Shown: positions 17,909 through 26,332 of the stretch, piece after piece | Layout of the letters: each line of letters starts with the position of its first letter | Position numbering within the stretch: position 1 is the stretch's first letter | Assembly (NCBI RefSeq): GCF_025753795.1 | Contig: NZ_JAOWPS010000007.1 | Span: forward strand, 109,937-173,936 | DNA: 64,000 nucleotides | Source: Mesorhizobium sp. YC-39 | Lineage (GTDB): Bacteria; Pseudomonadota; Alphaproteobacteria; Rhizobiales; Rhizobiaceae | Direction of reading: 5' to 3' | Notes under the pieces: model-generated | The model's input: only the letters and a program-made list of their open reading frames with translations | Told to the model about the DNA's origin: nothing | Database searches by the model: none | Translations under genes and position numbers: made by a program

Positions 17909-17916
17909 CCATTCCC

Positions 17917-18738
17917 ATGTATGGCTTGTCACTTTCTGATTCTCAAAGTCTGATCCAGGCGGCCATCGAATTCATCGTTGCAGCTGGACTTGGCGCGTCC
18001 CGCGCCGTCGGTATTATGCTGGTCCTTCCGATATTTACACGGTCTCAGATTAGCGGGCTGATCCGCGGCTGCTTGGCTGTTGCGTTCGCCCTACCATGCT
18101 TGGCGCAGATCAGCGTCGGCCTGCAGGCGATTGATCCTGAAACACGTCTTATTCAGGTAACGCTGCTCGGTTTGAAGGAGGTTTTTGTCGGCCTGCTGCT
18201 TGGCACGCTGCTCGGCATCCCGCTATGGAGCCTGCAGGCGGCCGGTGAGATTATTGACACCCAGCGCGGCATCACCAGCCAGGTCGCTTCGGACGATCCC
18301 GCTACGCGCAGCCAGGCTTCGGCGACGGGAGTTTTTCTCGGCATCACTGCGGCAACGATCTTTGTCGCGTCGGGAGGTCTGGAGGTTATGATCAACAGCC
18401 TTTATGGCAGCTATCTGATCTGGCCCGTGTATCGGTTCCAGCCCACCCTGACCGCGCAAGGAGCAATGGAATTGATGGGGCTCCTGGACCACATCATGCG
18501 CACGACTCTATTGGTCGCTGGACCTGTGGTGGCCTTCCTACTCCTGGTCGATATATCTGTGATGATAGTCGGGCGCTATGCGCCGCAATTCAAGCCGAGC
18601 GATCTCTCCCCGACGATCAAGAATATCGGCTTTCCGATCATCATGGTCACTTACACTGTCTATCTCGTCGAAGGCATGAAATCGGAAATCGTCTGGTCGA
18701 ACGGCGCGCTGGAGTGGTTTGAGAAGCTGCTGAAATGA
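17917..18738 (+). CDS. rhcT: RhcT, T3SS export gate protein
   Basis: A 273-residue FliR/SctT family protein with several membrane segments and the conserved AAGEIIDTQRGI and SASATGVFLGI-like region. It completes the RST export core. In other rhizobial clusters rhcU follows directly; here 714 bp with an IS110 remnant intervene. Confidence 0.95.
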   Translation: MYGLSLSDSQSLIQAAIEFIVAAGLGASRAVGIMLVLPIFTRSQISGLIRGCLAVAFALPCLAQISVGLQAIDPETRLIQVTLLGLKEVFVGLLLGTLLGIPLWSLQAAGEIIDTQRGITSQVASDDPATRSQASATGVFLGITAATIFVASGGLEVMINSLYGSYLIWPVYRFQPTLTAQGAMELMGLLDHIMRTTLLVAGPVVAFLLLVDISVMIVGRYAPQFKPSDLSPTIKNIGFPIIMVTYTVYLVEGMKSEIVWSNGALEWFEKLLK

Positions 18739-18829
18739 GAGAGGTCCTTTGCCAACCAGCGACAAGCAGAGGCCAGGCAGGGGGGTGTTTTTGGATCGTA
18801 GGGCATGTCGTCTTGCCATGCTCTCCAGA

Positions 18830-19189
18830 AAATGCACATCCATGCGTGAGCAGATGCCGGCATCCGCGTCTTCTGGCGTCTTGATAGGCGTCGCCGGGGT
18901 CGCTGCTGGCGGCGTCGGCGCGATAGCGGCGCCGGCACGCCTTGACGACATTGGGGTAGGGCAGGGGTGTCGACGAACCCGGCCTCGACCAGCACGTCGA
19001 CGAGTCCACTGGGCCGCTCGATGGGGATCGGCGTCTCGCCGGGCGTACCATACCGGCGCAGGCAGGCAGCGAGATCAGCAAGCCCGTCCCGCTCGCGACG
19101 GCAAAGTGGTCCAGGCCCCCGCCGGCAGGGTCGACGATTCAAACGGCATGGTTCGATCCGCCCCAATCGACACCAACCAAAATGGTCAT
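18830..19189 (-). pseudogene. IS110-family transposase remnant
   Basis: The minus strand from the ATG at 19189 begins MTILVGVDWGGSNHAV, the classic start of IS110-type transposases (DEDD first aspartate). Pieces such as PSGLVDVLVEAGF and a SDPGDAY motif follow in shifting frames. The catalytic C-terminal half is absent. The remnant and its flanks fill the 714-bp gap between rhcT and rhcU; the rest of that gap (18739-18829 and 19190-19452) holds nothing I recognise. Confidence 0.75.
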
Positions 19190-19452
19190 GGTTGCACCTT
19201 TACAAACTGGGGTCGGGTGCCCGGTGCCGGAAGCTGCCCTCACGACGTGCTGATCAATCGACGCTGTGGGCACATCTTGGCGGAGGTGTCCGTGGCGCAT
19301 CTTCCTGTAGCCCGTCTGGAGCTCCCGGCCACTGCAACGCCTCAAGCCTCATTTGGGCCCTCGTGGGGCAAGCAAAGGCGGTCCTCGCGGCGGCGCGGGA
19401 CCAACGCCCAGTCCGCCCTTGAACGGATTCAGCGCAATCGCGAGGCTGCCTG

Positions 19453-20490
19453 ATGAGCGACACGAGCGAAGAAAAGAAACACCCACCCACACCCAGGAAG
19501 CTGAACCAAGCGCGCAAGAAGGGGCAGATTCCAAGCAGCGCCGATTTCGTCCGCGCTGCCAGCACGTGCGCCGGGCTGGGATATCTATGGTTAAAAGCGA
19601 GCACCATCGAGGATAAATGCCAGGAAGCGCTTTTACTAACAGACAAGCTGCAAGATATGCCCTTCAACAGCGCGGTTCAGCAGGCGCTGGTCCTTTTTAC
19701 CGAACTCGCAGTGTCAATCGTTGGCCCATTCCTCGGGATTATTGTCGCCGCAGCCGTTTTATCGGGACTTCTCGCTAATCGTGGATTGGTCTTCTCTTTC
19801 GAGCCGATGATGCCGAAATATGAGAAAATTGACCCCTTCAAAGGGCTGAAGCGCATCGCGTCGATGCGCTCTCTGACCGAGCTTGTGAAGACGCTGGTGA
19901 AGGTTTTCGTCCTCAGCGCAGTCTTTCTCCTCGTCGTTCTCGGCATGTGGAAGACGATGGTCTATCTGCCGATCTGCGGCATGGGCTGTGTCGGCTTTGT
20001 GTTTGCAGAGGTGAAACTGCTGATTGGGATTGCTGCCGGCTTCTTTCTGATCGGCGGATTGATTGATCTCCTGGTTCAGCGCGGGTTGTTTTTGCGCGAC
20101 ATGCGCATGACCGACACCGAGATGAAGCGCGAGTTGAAGGATCAGCAAGGCGAGCCAGAATTGAAACGTGAACGACGTCGCCTCCGTAACGAAATGGCTA
20201 GCGAGCTTCCGCTTGGCGTGCATCGCGCCACATTGATCTTGAGAGGGCGCGCGATACTGGTTGGTCTGCGTTACGTCCGTGGCGAGACCGGGGTGCCGGT
20301 ACTGGTTTGCCGAGGCGAGGGGGAGGCTGCTTCTCAGCTATTTGATGAGGCGCGGGCGCTACGTCTCACCATTGTCGATGATGATGTCCTGGCGCGCCAG
20401 CTCATCCCCACGACAAAGCTGGGGGATCCCGTCCCACAGAAGTATTTCGAGCCGGTCGCGAAGGTATTGTATGCCGCCGGCCTGGTTTAG
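19453..20490 (+). CDS. rhcU: RhcU, T3SS export switch protein
   Basis: A 345-residue FlhB/SctU family protein. It starts with the family pattern EEKKHPPTPRKLNQARKKGQ, has four membrane helices, and a cytoplasmic C-domain ending near LGDPVPQKYFEPVAKVLY. The self-cleavage tetrapeptide NPTH expected after the linker is not seen; the equivalent stretch reads HRATLILRGRAILVGLRYVR. Either rhizobial RhcU lacks NPTH or this copy changed. It now sits 714 bp from rhcT, so coupling to the operon may be weakened; a GAGG ribosome site precedes its ATG. Confidence 0.93.
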   Translation: MSDTSEEKKHPPTPRKLNQARKKGQIPSSADFVRAASTCAGLGYLWLKASTIEDKCQEALLLTDKLQDMPFNSAVQQALVLFTELAVSIVGPFLGIIVAAAVLSGLLANRGLVFSFEPMMPKYEKIDPFKGLKRIASMRSLTELVKTLVKVFVLSAVFLLVVLGMWKTMVYLPICGMGCVGFVFAEVKLLIGIAAGFFLIGGLIDLLVQRGLFLRDMRMTDTEMKRELKDQQGEPELKRERRRLRNEMASELPLGVHRATLILRGRAILVGLRYVRGETGVPVLVCRGEGEAASQLFDEARALRLTIVDDDVLARQLIPTTKLGDPVPQKYFEPVAKVLYAAGLV

Positions 20491-20589
20491 ATTAGAATGA
20501 TGTTGAATAAGTTGCTCTTGGTAACTTGAGGAGCGTGATTGATTGGCTCCAGAGACATTCGCAGATGAACGGGTGACCTCAAGGCGCGG

Positions 20590-20668
20590 GGCCAGCGGGA
20601 CTATCCGTTGCGGCGTATTCGGGCGATCATGAACGAGGGGCTGGCGATGTGCGTTGGAGCGGGAATGA
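20590..20668 (+). pseudogene. Short transposase N-terminal remnant (IS5/IS1182-like)
   Basis: One frame reads DYPLRRIRAIMNEGLAM, resembling the DUF772 start of IS5/IS1182-type transposases (HPLRRIR..vdeaL). Nothing else of such an element remains; the left island repeat begins immediately after. Confidence 0.4.
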
Positions 20669-20895
20669 TCAAACGCCGCCGAAAAAATACGTTAATCTGC
20701 GACGTAGCGTACTGAAAACAAATATAAGTCCTTTCAGGGACAATCAGCGACAATCGGCACGCAGAGATTGGCTTTGACGGACCTTCCGCATATTGCCCAC
20801 CCGAATTTTTCTAAGTACCGTCAAGGCCAATGAGGCTGTGACGGTACTTTTTTGTGCCTTAAGATACTGAAAAATAAGGTAATTTTCTGTCGAGT
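20669..20895 (+). repeat. Left direct repeat bounding the island (attL-like)
   Basis: This sequence recurs in the same orientation at 53390-53622. The longest visible agreement starts with TCAAACGCCGCCGAAAAAAT; later blocks include CGCAGAGATTGGCT and a hairpin with the arms AGTACCGTCA and TGACGGTACT plus a T-run. The copies differ by scattered substitutions and small indels. The repeat lies directly upstream of an integrase gene, as expected for one end of an integrative element. Confidence 0.75.
20814..20853 (+). terminator. Hairpin with T-run inside left repeat
   Basis: A 10-bp stem AGTACCGTCA/TGACGGTACT with a 15-base loop is followed by a run of T, like a rho-independent terminator. A further TGACGGTACTTTT occurs at about 20912-20924 just before the integrase start, so the motif may instead bind a regulator or the recombinase. 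Confidence 0.6.
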
Positions 20896-20939
20896 AGCCT
20901 CGAAATTGTGCTGACGGTACTTTTCAGGAGGCAAAAGGA

Positions 20940-21612
20940 ATGTTGACGGACGCCGCCCTTAAAGCGCTGAAACCAAAAGAGAAAATCTACAAAATTGCAG
21001 ATCGTGACGGCATGTATGTTCGAGTTATGCCCAGTGGCGCGATCTCGTTTCGGCTCGATTACAGGCTCAACGGACGCCGCGAGACGGTCTATCTAGAGCG
21101 TTTTGCAGCCAAGCGGAATCGCTTGGCGTCGCAGAAATGCGGCTAAAACAAAGAGATAGCGCGGGGTGTCCCATTCCATCCGAATGCATCCCGCTCTAGG
21201 CAGGTACGGACGGGACGGAATCTCACTTGCCCTGGCCCGAGAGAAGTGTCTCGACGCAAAGCGCGCTATTGGCGAGGGGCGATCGCCGGCCATCGAGAAG
21301 CAGCGCAAGAAGCGCCGCCTCAAAGAAGCGAAGAGTTTTGGCGAGTTCGGGGAGAAGTGGCTCAACGCCGCACCGATGGCCGCCAGCACGCGTCGCGGAC
21401 GGGGACAGTCGGTCCCGCGTCCCGTCCTGCCGGCCGGCGCTATGCTGACGCTCCTACGGCTGTCCGGTTCACCGCCCGCGGCGGGGGGCGAATTTCCTCC
21501 GTCCTACGCGCGACTACGGCCTACTGGTTCAAGAGCAATTGAAATCATGTATATCGGCACCGTATCTACTTGCGTACTGATTCGAAGTGGCCAAGCGCGA
21601 CACAAGGTCTAA
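20940..21612 (+). pseudogene. Tyrosine recombinase (P4-type integrase), truncated and interrupted
   Basis: The N-terminus MLTDAALKALKPKEKIYKIA followed by DGMYVRVMPSGAISFRLDYR is the DUF4102 arm-binding domain of P4-like integrases. The frame breaks at 21093, where a 103-bp palindromic repeat is inserted. Removing that repeat restores Y-L-G-R-Y-G-R-D-G and the continuation ISLALAREKCLDAKRAIGEG. After about residue 120 (KWLNAAPMAAS) the homology stops, and the catalytic R..R-H-R..Y domain is missing. The island therefore no longer carries its own active integrase here. Confidence 0.85.
21093..21199. repeat. Small palindromic rhizobial repeat inserted in the integrase gene
   Basis: The element begins CTAGAGCG and ends CGCTCTAG, with internal features seen in the abundant short intergenic repeats of Mesorhizobium and Rhizobium (AAAACAAAGAGATAGCGCG and a terminal CGCTCTAG). 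CTAG is present at both ends, consistent with a 4-bp target duplication. Removing 21097-21199 exactly rebuilds the integrase reading frame. Confidence 0.8.
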
Positions 21613-21620
21613 GTGTCGCC

Positions 21621-21630
21621 GGGGGGGGGG
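21621..21630 (+). repeat. G10 homopolymer at the start of the helicase gene
   Basis: A run of ten G preceded by CC. If translation starts at the GTG at 21613 the run is coding and a length change would shift the frame. If it starts at the TTG at 21634 the run sits 3 bp upstream, where the ribosome site should be. Either way its length could alter expression of the operon. Confidence 0.6.
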
Positions 21631-21633
21631 AAA

Positions 21634-23211
21634 TTGAGCCAGCGGCTTGTCCAATTTCTAAGTCGCTGTTCCGTGGAAGAGCTCAGGCCCTACATTGCCC
21701 AATCGACCATCGAGCTTGCCGAGCTTGTTTCCCCCGGTGCGAACAGCAACATGGGTTTGGCCGAACTCATCGTCAGCCAGTACGGCGCGGATAATGTCCT
21801 GCGAGTATCGTCTCTTCGTGATCTGGTATTGGACCAGCTCAAAGCAGACGAAGCAGTCGAGATTTGCGAGCGTATCAATGTGCCGATATTCAACCCCGCT
21901 GCGACGCTGAAGAAGACGTTCGCGTCTCTCAACGGAACTGCGGCCGAGACGTTGTTTGCCTGGTTCAATATTCCGTATCAACCCGATTTGACGACTGAGA
22001 TTGAACCTTCGCGTCGGGCTGCGCCCACGGCGCGTCTCCAGAAGTATCAGACAAACGCCTATCGCGAGCTGCGTCAGCGTTTGTCTGACGCCTCGGCCAC
22101 TATCCTCCTCCATATGCCGGCGGGTTCCGGCAAATTGCGGACTGTCGCAACGGCCATTGTTGACCTGCTTCGCTCAACCCCTGACACCCAGACTGTGATT
22201 TGGTGCGCTGGCGACGCTCGTCTGTGCGAAGACGCGTTCCAAGAGTTATTCAAAGTGTGGGAGGATATCGGGTCTCGCGATGCTACGATTTTTCGGCTGT
22301 TTGGGACTGCACCGATCCAGGACCTACGAAAGGTTGCGGGCGGTATAGCCGTTCTCGATCTCGCTAGACTAAAAGACGAGGTTGAATTCGACCTGAATGA
22401 CATGAAAGCGTTTGCCAAGGATTTGCGCTGCGTTGTTCTGAGCGACGCTCAGCATATTGCGGATCCGTCCTTTAAAAGAATTTTCGCCAGCTTGCGCGAC
22501 GTCGATCCGTTCAATGTCATCGGCCTATTTGCTGCATCGGGGGGCTACCTCAAGAGCGTCGGCCTGCTGCCAACCTTTCTAGATTACTATGGCACCAGTC
22601 CGATCGAACTTACAAACGACGATCCAATTGAGTTTTTGATCGACGAGAACGCGATCGCGAAAATCAAAGTGTCACGCCTTGGATCAGGGAAGCAGCTCGA
22701 TCACCCCCTCGAATTAGACCTTGATGCTGATAAAGATCTTGCAATCGATTTGGCAAACGATGTGGAACGAAGCCGAAAACTCATCGATTTTCTCTACGAG
22801 CGAAAGCATCAAGGGGAATGCATCATCTTCTACGCTAACACTGCAGATCAAGCCCGAGCTTTTGTCGGTGTTCTGAACTGCAGCGGTATCAAGGCGGTTT
22901 CGGTTACAGGAGACTTGAGCTTCGATCAGCAGCGACATGAGGTCGCGCGCTTTCAGAACGGAACCGATACCCACATTCTTTGTGTGCATGGCGCCGTCGT
23001 TTCAGGAAATGAAGTTCCGAAGGCCAAAACCCTTCTTATCGCCAACCCGACAAGTTCGACGGCTCTTTACGGTGCAATTATTGGCCGATTTGCGAACGGC
23101 CGGGATGCGGGGACCGTCCTCGATGTGACGATTGTCGATGATGGCATTGCCAGTTTTTCTGAACTGATCGCGCAATCAGGTAAGTGGGAACGTATGGAGA
23201 CGACGAAATGA
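21634..23211 (+). CDS. SF2 helicase-like protein of a three-gene defence-like operon
   Basis: A protein of about 525 residues with a helicase core. Walker A is MPAGSGKLRT (GSGK at residues 164-167); the DEAH position reads SDAQH (271-274), so the catalytic glutamate is replaced by alanine; and a C-terminal RecA-like domain carries IIFYANTADQARAF and IIGRFANGRD at the motif VI position. The altered Walker B suggests weak or no ATP hydrolysis unless another residue substitutes. I prefer the TTG at 21634 (MSQRLVQFL); GTG at 21613 is possible. Its stop overlaps the next gene (ATGA), so the two are coupled. The roughly 120-residue N-terminal domain is unknown to me. Confidence 0.75.
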   Translation: MSQRLVQFLSRCSVEELRPYIAQSTIELAELVSPGANSNMGLAELIVSQYGADNVLRVSSLRDLVLDQLKADEAVEICERINVPIFNPAATLKKTFASLNGTAAETLFAWFNIPYQPDLTTEIEPSRRAAPTARLQKYQTNAYRELRQRLSDASATILLHMPAGSGKLRTVATAIVDLLRSTPDTQTVIWCAGDARLCEDAFQELFKVWEDIGSRDATIFRLFGTAPIQDLRKVAGGIAVLDLARLKDEVEFDLNDMKAFAKDLRCVVLSDAQHIADPSFKRIFASLRDVDPFNVIGLFAASGGYLKSVGLLPTFLDYYGTSPIELTNDDPIEFLIDENAIAKIKVSRLGSGKQLDHPLELDLDADKDLAIDLANDVERSRKLIDFLYERKHQGECIIFYANTADQARAFVGVLNCSGIKAVSVTGDLSFDQQRHEVARFQNGTDTHILCVHGAVVSGNEVPKAKTLLIANPTSSTALYGAIIGRFANGRDAGTVLDVTIVDDGIASFSELIAQSGKWERMETTK

Positions 23212-24983
23212 GCTTTGATGTCATCCCACAGAGCCTCTCAATAACTGCGATGCGTAGCTCGGGGTATCGAGACTCGGCACATGCCATCGCTGAACTTATC
23301 GACAACTCTGCTCAAGCTGGCGACGCGACAGCCGGCACAACGCATGTCGAGTTAATCTGTCTCGATCGTGCCCAAGCGGAAAATGGCCGCAAGCGCATCG
23401 ACAGCATCGCCGTTTTCGACGACGCCGCGGGCATGTCCCCCGACCTGTTGCGGAAGGCGATGCAATTCGGGAACGGCACTCACCTTGAGAAGAAGAATCA
23501 AAAGGGAATTGGCAAGTTTGGGATGGGTCTTCCCAATTCCTCGATCTCCCAATGTAAACGCGTTGATGTCTGGAGCTGGCAGAACGGCAAGGTCTTCCAT
23601 ACCTTTCTCGACGTCGACAAAATCGAAAAAAGCATCATGAAGGAGGTGCCCGAGCCGACGGCCAGCACGATCCCCTCGGAGTGGCTCAAAATGATCAGTG
23701 CAGAAATTCAACCGCACGGAACGCTCGTCGTCTGGAGCCAACTCGACCGTGTAAGCTGGAAACAGAGCAGCACGCTACTCAAACATACCGAATTCATCAC
23801 CGGGCGGGTCTATCGGCACTTCATTGATCAGAAGGCTGTCCAGATCCGTCTCGCAGCATACGCCGCAAGTGGCGATCGTTTTATCTCGAGCTTTGAAAGT
23901 CTTGTGAGACCGAATGATCCCTTGTACCTGATGACCGGCGCGAACGCTCCTGAGCCCTATAACAAGACGCCTGCCTTCGTAAATTTCGCCGAGCCGATGA
24001 ACATTAGCGTTGGTTTTCGCGGCGAAGACCATGTGGTCCAAGTCCGCACTTCAATTTGCACGGAAAAGGTCCGGATTGAGGGCGGTGGGTCGAAAATTGG
24101 TCAGCACGCTGCCAAGAACCAAGGAATATCCGTCGTCCGCTCTGGCCGTGAGCTTGAACTGAGCAGAACGTTTGAAAATTCCTACGACCCGCGCGAGCGA
24201 TATTGGGGGCTCGAGGTCGAGTTCGACCCAAACCTTGATGACGTATTCGGGGTGACAAACAACAAACAGGCCGCGACCAACTTTCTGCGCCGAAATCTTA
24301 GTGAAGACGCAGCGGACGAAGGAATGTCGGATTCCGCCTATCAAAATATGCTGGAAAGCGACCAAGACCCGCGCATGCCCATGTATCTTATTAGCGCTGA
24401 GATCGACAAATTGCTCGTGAAGATGCGCCAGAAGATCGCAACGATGCGTGAACGCACCCGTGTTGAGAAGAAAAGTGCACCAACAGAATCGCAAGCCGAG
24501 GCGGTCGCAACTGAATCGGTGAATCGTAGGCGAGCTTACTACGGTGATACTGGCCAAAGCGATAAGCAGGAAGAATCCCCCGAATCCGCTCGAATGGAGG
24601 CATTATCTGCCAACCTGGAGAGCGATGGAATTGAAGGGGTGAAGGCAAAAGAAATAGCTGTCGAATACGTCAAGAAGCATATCAAATTTCGCTTTAAGCA
24701 TCTTGATCTACCGACGGACGCTTTCTTCGACGTGAATGCGACGGGCGGCGTGATAGTCATCACGTTGAACACACGAAACCCGGTCCATGCAAGGCTTTTT
24801 GAACCGATGCGCGCTGACGATCTTAACAATGAGATCCCCTATTTGACAGATGTCCTTCATCTGCTCTCGGCTTGGGCGCGAATGGAAGATGAGGCATCCG
24901 GGCCAACCCTCAAGCGAATCCAAGACATGCGCAGCGATTGGGGTCGAATTGTCCGTGGCTTCTTCAGCGGCGAAGAACTGTAG
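23208..24983 (+). CDS. GHKL (HSP90/MutL/MORC-like) ATPase
   Basis: A 591-residue protein with a Bergerat-fold ATP site: ELIDNS at residues 29-34 (N box), DDAAGM at 71-76 (G1) and GIGKFGMG at 100-107 (G2). The order and spacing resemble bacterial MORC-like/MutL-type ATPases that are known from restriction-type operons with helicases and nucleases. A charged helical region around residues 390-470 may form a coiled coil. Its start overlaps the helicase stop; the nuclease gene follows after 35 bp. No methyltransferase is nearby; the next genes modify DNA with sulfur instead. Confidence 0.85.
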   Translation: MSFDVIPQSLSITAMRSSGYRDSAHAIAELIDNSAQAGDATAGTTHVELICLDRAQAENGRKRIDSIAVFDDAAGMSPDLLRKAMQFGNGTHLEKKNQKGIGKFGMGLPNSSISQCKRVDVWSWQNGKVFHTFLDVDKIEKSIMKEVPEPTASTIPSEWLKMISAEIQPHGTLVVWSQLDRVSWKQSSTLLKHTEFITGRVYRHFIDQKAVQIRLAAYAASGDRFISSFESLVRPNDPLYLMTGANAPEPYNKTPAFVNFAEPMNISVGFRGEDHVVQVRTSICTEKVRIEGGGSKIGQHAAKNQGISVVRSGRELELSRTFENSYDPRERYWGLEVEFDPNLDDVFGVTNNKQAATNFLRRNLSEDAADEGMSDSAYQNMLESDQDPRMPMYLISAEIDKLLVKMRQKIATMRERTRVEKKSAPTESQAEAVATESVNRRRAYYGDTGQSDKQEESPESARMEALSANLESDGIEGVKAKEIAVEYVKKHIKFRFKHLDLPTDAFFDVNATGGVIVITLNTRNPVHARLFEPMRADDLNNEIPYLTDVLHLLSAWARMEDEASGPTLKRIQDMRSDWGRIVRGFFSGEEL

Positions 24984-25018
24984 CGTTTGCTCATTCAAAA
25001 GAAGCAGGGACTGGTGCT

Positions 25019-26077
25019 ATGGGTGGAAGAGAGGCGATCCGAGGATTCTCCATTCAGACCTTGGCCGTGGTGCTCGACGCCTTGAATCCAAAAAACGATG
25101 GATGGTCGGCGGTCACGATCGAGCCTGACACCGACAATGACAAGGTCGACATTCTTTGGGAATTCCCTGATCTCAAGCGCGCACAGCAGGTGAAATCATC
25201 GCAAAACCAGATCGGCAAGGCGGCGGTTGAATCCTGGTGTAGTGATTTGAAAGCTTCAAAGAGCGCGAACGAATACCAGCTCATTCTCGCAGGGCCAATA
25301 GCGCAGGCCGTGATCGATGAGGCGCCATTTGATGGCGTTTCAGTGCCGACTCCGCTTGCGATCGACACCGTGGCTCTGATTGAGCAAGCCATCACAAAAC
25401 TTGATCGCTATTTGCAGTCGCAGGGCATCGAAGGGGTCCCTTTGTCTGTGCGGGAATCGCTTGTGACATTGGTAGCCGGCAATCTGATCGACGGCGCAAT
25501 CTCCGGGCGTCGTTTCACCCGCGACGAATTCGATGGGCAGCTGCAGCGCTGGATTACCGCGGCTTATCCTGAGGCAATTCGAGCAAGGCTCTCTGCAAAT
25601 TGCGAGGTCCTTTGGAGTCAGCTTGAGTTGCATCGACAACGTCTTGCTGTCGAAACTGCTTACGCCTTGGTGCTGCCACTTACGGTCGTCAATGGCGGCC
25701 TCACCGTCGCGGTGGTTGAATGGTTCTATTTGACAGTCTCATGCGACGGGCGCGAGATGCGATATGTCCCGGTAGAATTTCTGCAAGGAGATCAAAAAAC
25801 TCTGTCGATGACGCAAGGCCCGAAGTTTGCTCCTTTTGCCGTATCGCCGAACAGCTCTTGGGAGAAACGGATAGCCTTCCTTCCGCAAATCAAGCCTGGC
25901 TTTGCAACTGACCGTTGGCCGCAAGGCCTTCACCTGTTGTCCTTGTATGTGAAGTTTGCCAGCGCGGCTCAACCGCGCTTGGTCAAGAAATATGAGTTTC
26001 TTGTGACCAGCGAACACAGCGCTGTCCCCCATGATAGCGCTCTTTGGTATGGATTGTTAAAGATTGATCCTTTCTAG
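25019..26077 (+). CDS. PD-(D/E)XK-like nuclease of the same operon
   Basis: A 352-residue protein. The N-terminal 80 residues look like a PD-(D/E)XK fold: Glu35 in VTIEPD, Asp44 in DKVDILWEF, then QQVKSS (Gln57, Lys59), giving a D...QxK arrangement seen in Mrr-type nucleases, followed by a helix with NQIGKAAVESWCSDLK. The C-terminal 250 residues are unassigned and may recognise DNA or partners. Position directly after the GHKL ATPase implies it is the DNA-cutting part. The start at 25019 is the first ATG after the previous stop. The nuclease call is from motif reading only. Confidence 0.65.
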   Translation: MGGREAIRGFSIQTLAVVLDALNPKNDGWSAVTIEPDTDNDKVDILWEFPDLKRAQQVKSSQNQIGKAAVESWCSDLKASKSANEYQLILAGPIAQAVIDEAPFDGVSVPTPLAIDTVALIEQAITKLDRYLQSQGIEGVPLSVRESLVTLVAGNLIDGAISGRRFTRDEFDGQLQRWITAAYPEAIRARLSANCEVLWSQLELHRQRLAVETAYALVLPLTVVNGGLTVAVVEWFYLTVSCDGREMRYVPVEFLQGDQKTLSMTQGPKFAPFAVSPNSSWEKRIAFLPQIKPGFATDRWPQGLHLLSLYVKFASAAQPRLVKKYEFLVTSEHSAVPHDSALWYGLLKIDPF

Positions 26078-26332
26078 AATCGTACGCAACTTGGCGTTCA
26101 GTTCAACAGCATTTTCAGCCTCATCCGCATCTCGGGGATACATGCATACACCCGCGTGACATTCACCGAACAGCAACTAAGTCCAGGAGGCGTCGAAGCC
26201 ACAGCGCGTGAGGGTCGACGAGAGATGTGATAGAGAAACGTGAGTGGTTCGCGCGACCACATAGAAATGTTAATCTGACCCGGCCGTCGGCGCATCCCAG
26301 CAGGCTTGGCATCCCTTCGAAAAGGCTTCTTG

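Noticed and set aside
18749..19453. Plus-strand frame of 234 residues between rhcT and rhcU
   Set aside because: It runs opposite the IS110 remnant and is its shadow; composition is Arg/Gly-rich without family signal.
20669..20895. tRNA gene as the integration target at the left repeat
   Set aside because: No cloverleaf-like sequence or tRNA 3' end could be seen in either repeat copy.
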